Assembly (NCBI GenBank): GCA_038501195.1
Contig: JBBPUQ010000002.1
Location: 806,001-870,000 of the forward strand
Reading direction: 5' to 3'
Source of the DNA: Nemania diffusa
Taxonomy: Eukaryota > Ascomycota > Sordariomycetes > Xylariales > Xylariaceae
Length of the DNA: 64,000 nucleotides
The position numbers were made by a program, and so were the translations under genes. Shown one piece after another: positions 59,277-64,000 of this stretch. Positions within the stretch are counted from its first letter, which is position 1. Each line of letters begins with the position of its first letter. The notes below the pieces were generated by a model. It saw nothing but the letters and a program-made list of their open reading frames with translations. It searched no databases and had not been told where the DNA came from.

Positions 59277-60048
59277 ATGTCATTCTCCAACGCTCATGAC
59301 GGCGGCGAGCGGTTCCCGGAAGACAACTTCACACCCACACGTCCCCCTCAATTGAACAACACCAACGAACCCCCTAGACCGGTCTCTAGTAGCGCTGGGG
59401 ACAGTCTTTCCACGATGGGCCACGCCGGCAGCACGCCCCCCGTTGGCGGTAATGAGACCACACTCATAACGGCCCCGACACCAAATACAGTCGGCCTGGC
59501 GAGCGGTAGCCCACGCCCGAGGCCACACGTGCACTATTATGCCACCCTCGACATCAACGCCGAGCGGGTCCTGACAGAACAGGCCATCGATGCACACAAT
59601 GAACTCGTCAACGGCGCATGGAACAGCAACCTTTTCGAATGGCTCAATGGCGGGTCGCAGTTCTCTGCTGTAGATCCGCCGAGCCCAAGAAATTCTGTCC
59701 TCCATCCTCCCCGGACCCAGACCGCAGCCCGCACTGGTACCGGATCGTCCTGGACTATTGGCCCGAACCAGACGCTTTCAACACAACGGTCCGAAGACTG
59801 TGACGGAAACGTCTGTGCCATAGGAGGGCTGTTCGAGGAGGTTACCTACCCGCCCAACCTTCATCTATCAGATGAGGATCTATCGTGAGGTACCATACTG
59901 TATACCCATCTCGGAACGTGACATATACTAACAGACCAAGTGCCAATGCAATGATGGTCCTTATTTTCTAGAAACAACTGCATCGTGCCAGAATTGTCAC
60001 AGGCGCTTGTGTGACGACTGCCGCACTGAGGAAGTAGAGGCATAGACC
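59277..60048 (+). CDS. Unrecognised protein with a possible C-terminal zinc-binding exon
   Basis: An ATG at 59277 opens a 203-residue frame to a TGA at 59886. The first half is Pro/Ser/Thr-rich and looks disordered; a central block (HYYATLDINAERVLTEQAID) looks folded. I do not recognise the family. Downstream, at about 59935-60048, a separate frame reads a cysteine pattern CQC...CQNCHRRLCDDC, then stops at TAG; CxC, CxxC and CxxC spacing is typical of small zinc-binding modules. A TACTAAC branch site (59926-59932) and nearby AGs suggest an intron. The obvious donor (GTGAGG at 59885) would give the wrong phase for the cysteine frame; a weaker donor GTTACC in the GAG-GAG-GTT region would fit. 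The exon structure is therefore uncertain, and the second exon could be coincidental. Confidence 0.5.
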
Positions 60049-60140
60049 TCAAGGTAAACGCATATCCTACTAGAGTTGAATACCCACCAAACCATAGTTG
60101 TTGATACAACATCTCAATATGTATCACCAACCTCGACTAT

Positions 60141-60230
60141 GGTGATGATGATGCTGACGACGACGATGATGATGACAACGACGATGGTGATGATGATGTT
60201 GATGACGGCAATGATGATGATGGTGATGAC
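60141..60230. repeat. GAT/GAC trinucleotide repeat
   Basis: GGTGATGATGATGCTGACGA and similar units over 90 bases. One frame would code for an Asp-rich stretch continuing to 60292, but a stop precedes it and no splice supports it. Treated as a microsatellite downstream of the gene. Confidence 0.7.
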
Positions 60231-60235
60231 CAAGA

Positions 60236-63200
60236 GGCCGGTCATCACGCGATAGTAACGAAACCGATGGTGGTGTTACTAATCACCACCGCCTGAGAGC
60301 CATATCGACTCGGGCATGCTCTCCATGTTTTCTTTTTCTTTTCCTTTTCCTTGAAGATGGGTTAACCACTCGGTTGCTATATTTTGTTTTAATATGTTTT
60401 GGTTGAGTTTCTGGCCTTGCGATTCCAGGTCCTCATGTGTACATCTTTCGGTATAGGAGTTGCTCGATCCTTCTTGTTTACTTTTGGAGTCTTCGGCGGG
60501 GAAAAAATAGAGTGGTACGGTCGGTTATACTTCGCGATACTTAGTCGCCAGAGAGCTCTTGCTCGTGCCTCTAGATTTCTAGAGTGTTTTGCCTTTTTTT
60601 TTTGGTTTGGGTTGGTGTAATTAGATGTACAGGATAGGAAATGAATGAAAGAGAAATCCCTCGGGGGGGTGCTGGAAAAAAGAAGAGTGTCTGGCGATAT
60701 TCCGGCCGTCCCGGCCGTGACGTGAAGAGATACAAGACAGATGGATGACAAGATTTGACACTTCTGTTATCTGACTAACATCGTGTTGTCGTGTCACCCA
60801 GGCGTCTGCCTAGGCTTGTAGACAGAGAGAGATATTCAGCTTACCAAAATGTGCTTACTCACCTATGCCTCCCCTCCCTTGTCTGCCGAGGGTATATCTC
60901 AGCCTCCAACTCGTGTGCACACCCATCCCATCCATCCATCCATCCATCCTACCATCCCCGCTCCCCACCACGACTCGAAGCCATCGCGGCCAAATTTGCC
61001 GTCATCGTCGCCTCCTCCTCACCCCCCACGTCCCCTTCACACCACCTACCCCAATTTTTCCAATCTGTCTTTTGCCCCGCCTCCACTTTCTTTTTCTGCC
61101 ACACCCTTTCTTTTTTTCTCCGACGGATGCGGTGTAACTCCCCACCCCGACCCTCGATGTGCGCGGGTATGCAAGACAGGCGGACGGGTAGGTAGGGCTG
61201 AGTACGCGCAGGGTTGCACGCACACGCACACTTCCGTATTATGGAAATTAAACGGCCTGCTGCGTTGCGTTGCGTCGCGTCTCGTGGCGTCGCGTTGTAT
61301 CACTTTGGCGGCTGCGGAATTTCAATCGGAACTACATCTCGTGCTTGGGTGCGAGATATGGATGTGAGTAAATAGATGGGTGATGAGTTAGTATGAAGTC
61401 TGGAATGCTGTTGGTTTTGGCATTCCTCTTGTTCGGAGTTAGTGGGTTTATCCCCGAAATCCTCCTGCGTCGTTGGTATGGACCCTGACATGCATATATA
61501 GGACTTGGGGGCTGGATGGTGTTGTTGTTGTTGTTGTTGTTAGTGATGGTCGCATGCTGGGTGGCTGTTTGTCTGGTTTTCGGGTTTGAGTCTGGCTGTA
61601 GCGCGGTTCGTGTTTGACTTGATTTATGTTCTGGTGATGAGTGGCGACGTGATCTCGATGGGTAAAATCCTATGGCCATTGTAAAGTATGTGCACCTTTC
61701 CAGATCCTATCGAGGCGTGAGCGAGATATTTGTCGAGCATGTAATCCCCTAATACAATCCTATCGATCTGCGTAGGTTTCCGGTTCGAAGGAATGAATTC
61801 GAAGAGCCATGAGGTAAAGTTTTTCTAGAGCTTGACCCTGCTCTTCTCAGCCGTCCAATATCAAGTCCTGCGTCCCTTCCCTTGTCTCACCTTGTCGAGC
61901 TTGCTGACCCAATCGCATTAGTAGTGACCCGAACATTTTGAAACACTATAGCCCGCACGGACGGTTCACGCGTAGGACGCGTTTGCTGGACACCCCATCG
62001 ATTTATATCTTGTTTGGACTCCGAGTATGTTCGTGTCGAAAGGTTCGAGTGGCCTGCAGAAAGGACTGAGTTTTTGCACTTCACAACAGTAAGCCTTGTG
62101 ATACTCCTGCATGGTGATCGAAAAAGAAGCACATGGAAGTGATCCTCAGCCACGTCCACACCGCCTATTCGCCGACCCCGGAGCTGTGATGTCGTTCTTC
62201 TCGTTGCATTCAGGGATCATGGTAACATCATATCATATCAGTCGAAGAGGATCCAATCGCGTGGTAAAGTCGCCATGCTTTCGTCGTAGCGAGGTCCCTG
62301 TCGGCTAGCATGTTGACTCATAGATAAAATCTGCTGCATAAGTGCCTTTTGTAGACCAGCCTATGGCCGCCGTGGAAAACTGGTGGGAAGTAGCCTAAGC
62401 GACCGTAGGAACACTCTTCGAAGTTTTGTTGAGGGTTGTAACCACACGATACGTCGTAGCATTACAGCGTAGTATAGAATAATGCTCCCCAGCTGTGTGA
62501 TGAACAAGGAAACTCGCCAGCTCTGACGTCCAAATCGACAAGTTAGCGTGGAAATAGGCTTTGTTGCGTCCGAGGCACTAATTATGAATTTAATTTCAAA
62601 GTAGTGCCGTCGACGGTGCCGAGGCAAACCCTTTAAGCTTTAAGCTTTAGCCGGAAAGGAGGAGATCCAGTGGATCCATTATGCGTGTACATACTTACGT
62701 AGGTATCCCACAAAACCCCTATTATATAGTAGATTTTTCGAAACAGGTGAGATCGTGCCACCATCGTCCCACGTGCTTCTTCTTCTCTGGGTCCTTCGAC
62801 GCAGCCGTCCCGCGATCGTCCCGTGATCGGCAGATGTAGGGATTTGGCTCGGGATTTGCCACGAGGTTTGTTTCTCGGGACGGGACGACTCGGGTATGGC
62901 GATGTGACGGTGCCAGACATCCACTTTGTAGCCAAGTCCATATCTTTTTTATCCCATGTCATGTTCTCCAGTTCATGTCTCCCTGGAGGCATTTTTCAAA
63001 ATTGTTCAGCCATCTGTAATCCGCCCACGCCATCCGCTTGTAGTCTTTCTGTTATTGTTCTTGGTTTCTCTCCTTACCCGAAAGCCTTCTAGGAAACAGC
63101 CTTTATCTGATTCAAGCCCAGCCAAGTATTTTTCTCCCAATGAACTCGATAGTGCATCAAAGACCAGACAAACAGAACCCGTATGCGTCGAATTCCGAGG

Positions 63201-63709
63201 GTTGGAGTTCGAGTCGACATTCTTCACGATAATAAGGACTCTTCTAGTCCTGCAGCCGTGGGCTCAGTTCAAGAGATAGAACGGATGAAACCTCAAGAGT
63301 AGGACACTGTCGAGGGGTTATTTAGGTTTGTATGTAGGACTACAGCCTCGGAATTGGGGAGGGAAACGGATAGATGTATGGGAATTTCCAAACTCTGTGG
63401 GAAGCAAGGGGAGAAACTATGGACCGGGGGCTGAAATGATCATAGTGAATACGCAAAAAGACATAGGCACAGCCGGTGAGAGGGTTACAAGCTACGAAGT
63501 ACTTAGATAGGGGACTTGTTGAGAGATAGGCATTTGACACCTAAGATGCAATGCTACATAAAAGATGACAGAGAAGACGGCGAAGCAGGTGCCTAAGCCT
63601 TACATGTAGGGAATCACAACTCGTTGGGCCGTAATGAATCTATTATAGCGCGCACTCATACAGGACGGCTTCTCCTCTTCAGCCAGCCAGCAAATCATTG
63701 TCATTTTGA
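60236..63709. other. No supportable gene
   Basis: About 3.5 kb of normal composition. It includes simple repeats, notably (CATC)n at 60921-60955 and (GTT)n at about 61519-61541, and T-rich tracts at 60595-60602. Short frames such as 60849-61367 (+) and 61332-61679 (-) are low-complexity Pro/Ser/His/Thr or Asn-rich and show no family motif. I cannot exclude a spliced gene with short exons. Confidence 0.45.
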
Positions 63710-64000
63710 GGCTAGCTAGTTGTAGCCATATTGGTGGTACCTTAATATAATTGGCCATCAGTCCTGAGGTTAGTATTAGCTGCGAAACCCGATATTGCAG
63801 CTAAAGTGCCCGTGTCGGGGTTGACCCACCATTTCTGTAACCCTAGAACACCTCCGACAAGTGCCTTCGTTTTTAACGAAGAAGGAACGACTGAGTAAAA
63901 CGAAAAGTTACTTAGTGTCGTAAAAAATTCCTAGCAGAATTCTATAGCCGAAATAGGTAATTTTGCCTTTTTATTTGGGAAAAGTGGGCTAGCTAGTTGT
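63710..64000. repeat. 14-base direct repeats bounding 263 bases at the right edge
   Basis: GGCTAGCTAGTTGT occurs at 63710-63723 and again at 63987-64000, the last bases of the window. Between them is a 7-base-stem hairpin (CTTCGTT at 63865-63871 and AACGAAG at 63875-63881). It could be a small insertion with a duplicated target, or the start of a larger repeat cut by the window edge. Confidence 0.4.

Noticed and set aside
60849..61367. 172-residue plus-strand frame
   Set aside because: Low-complexity Pro/His/Thr translation of CATC and other simple repeats, with no domain or upstream support.
61332..61679. 115-residue minus-strand frame with an Asn run
   Set aside because: The Asn run is a translated (GTT)n microsatellite. 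No other evidence of coding.

Overview
The window is nuclear DNA of a filamentous ascomycete (Pezizomycotina, probably Sordariomycetes). The evidence is the spliced genes, with mostly short GT-AG introns of 48-160 bases, the fungal gene families present, and long A/T-only blocks full of C-to-T and G-to-A decay. That decay is the signature of repeat-induced point mutation (RIP). I cannot name the species.

Layout: 1-230 is the end of an AT-rich block. 239-13506 is an ordinary gene island. It holds a probably inactivated TDT/SLAC1-family transporter (+), a SprT-like protein with a degenerate metal site (-), a TCP11-like protein fused to two retropepsin-like domains (-), a DUF6594 membrane protein (+) and a tricalbin-type ER-plasma membrane tether (-). 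14557-35792 is one large AT-rich insertion, and its structure can be resolved. Its ends are 150-base terminal inverted repeats, flanked by a perfect 9-base target duplication (GATGGAGGG), the hallmark of a Mutator-like DNA transposon. Inside it sits a Ty3/gypsy retrotransposon with 258-base LTRs (19567-32272). Inside the reverse transcriptase region of that element sits a younger Ty1/copia retrotransposon with 308-base LTRs and an AATAT target duplication (23515-29430). All three layers are decayed, the outer ones most heavily.

35793-48397 is a second gene island: a small kinase-like protein (+), the molybdopterin synthase small subunit (+), a PSI-like cysteine-rich membrane protein (-), two tRNA-Ser(GCU) genes in inverted orientation, a Mob2-type kinase co-activator (-) divergent from the Paf1-complex subunit Leo1 (+), and a patatin-fold protein lacking both catalytic residues (+). 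48398-59276 is a gene desert of about 11 kb, rich in TACCTA/TAGGTA and TACATACA repeats, with one tRNA relic. 59277-60048 holds one unrecognised gene with a possible zinc-binding exon. The rest to 64000 shows no supportable gene.

The genes do not form a pathway or a biosynthetic cluster; they are mostly housekeeping or regulatory genes. The most notable feature is the three-layer transposon nest. The clearest protein-level oddities are the TCP11-retropepsin fusion and two apparent pseudoenzymes (SprT-like and patatin-like). Intron positions and all family names were read by eye and not tested by search.
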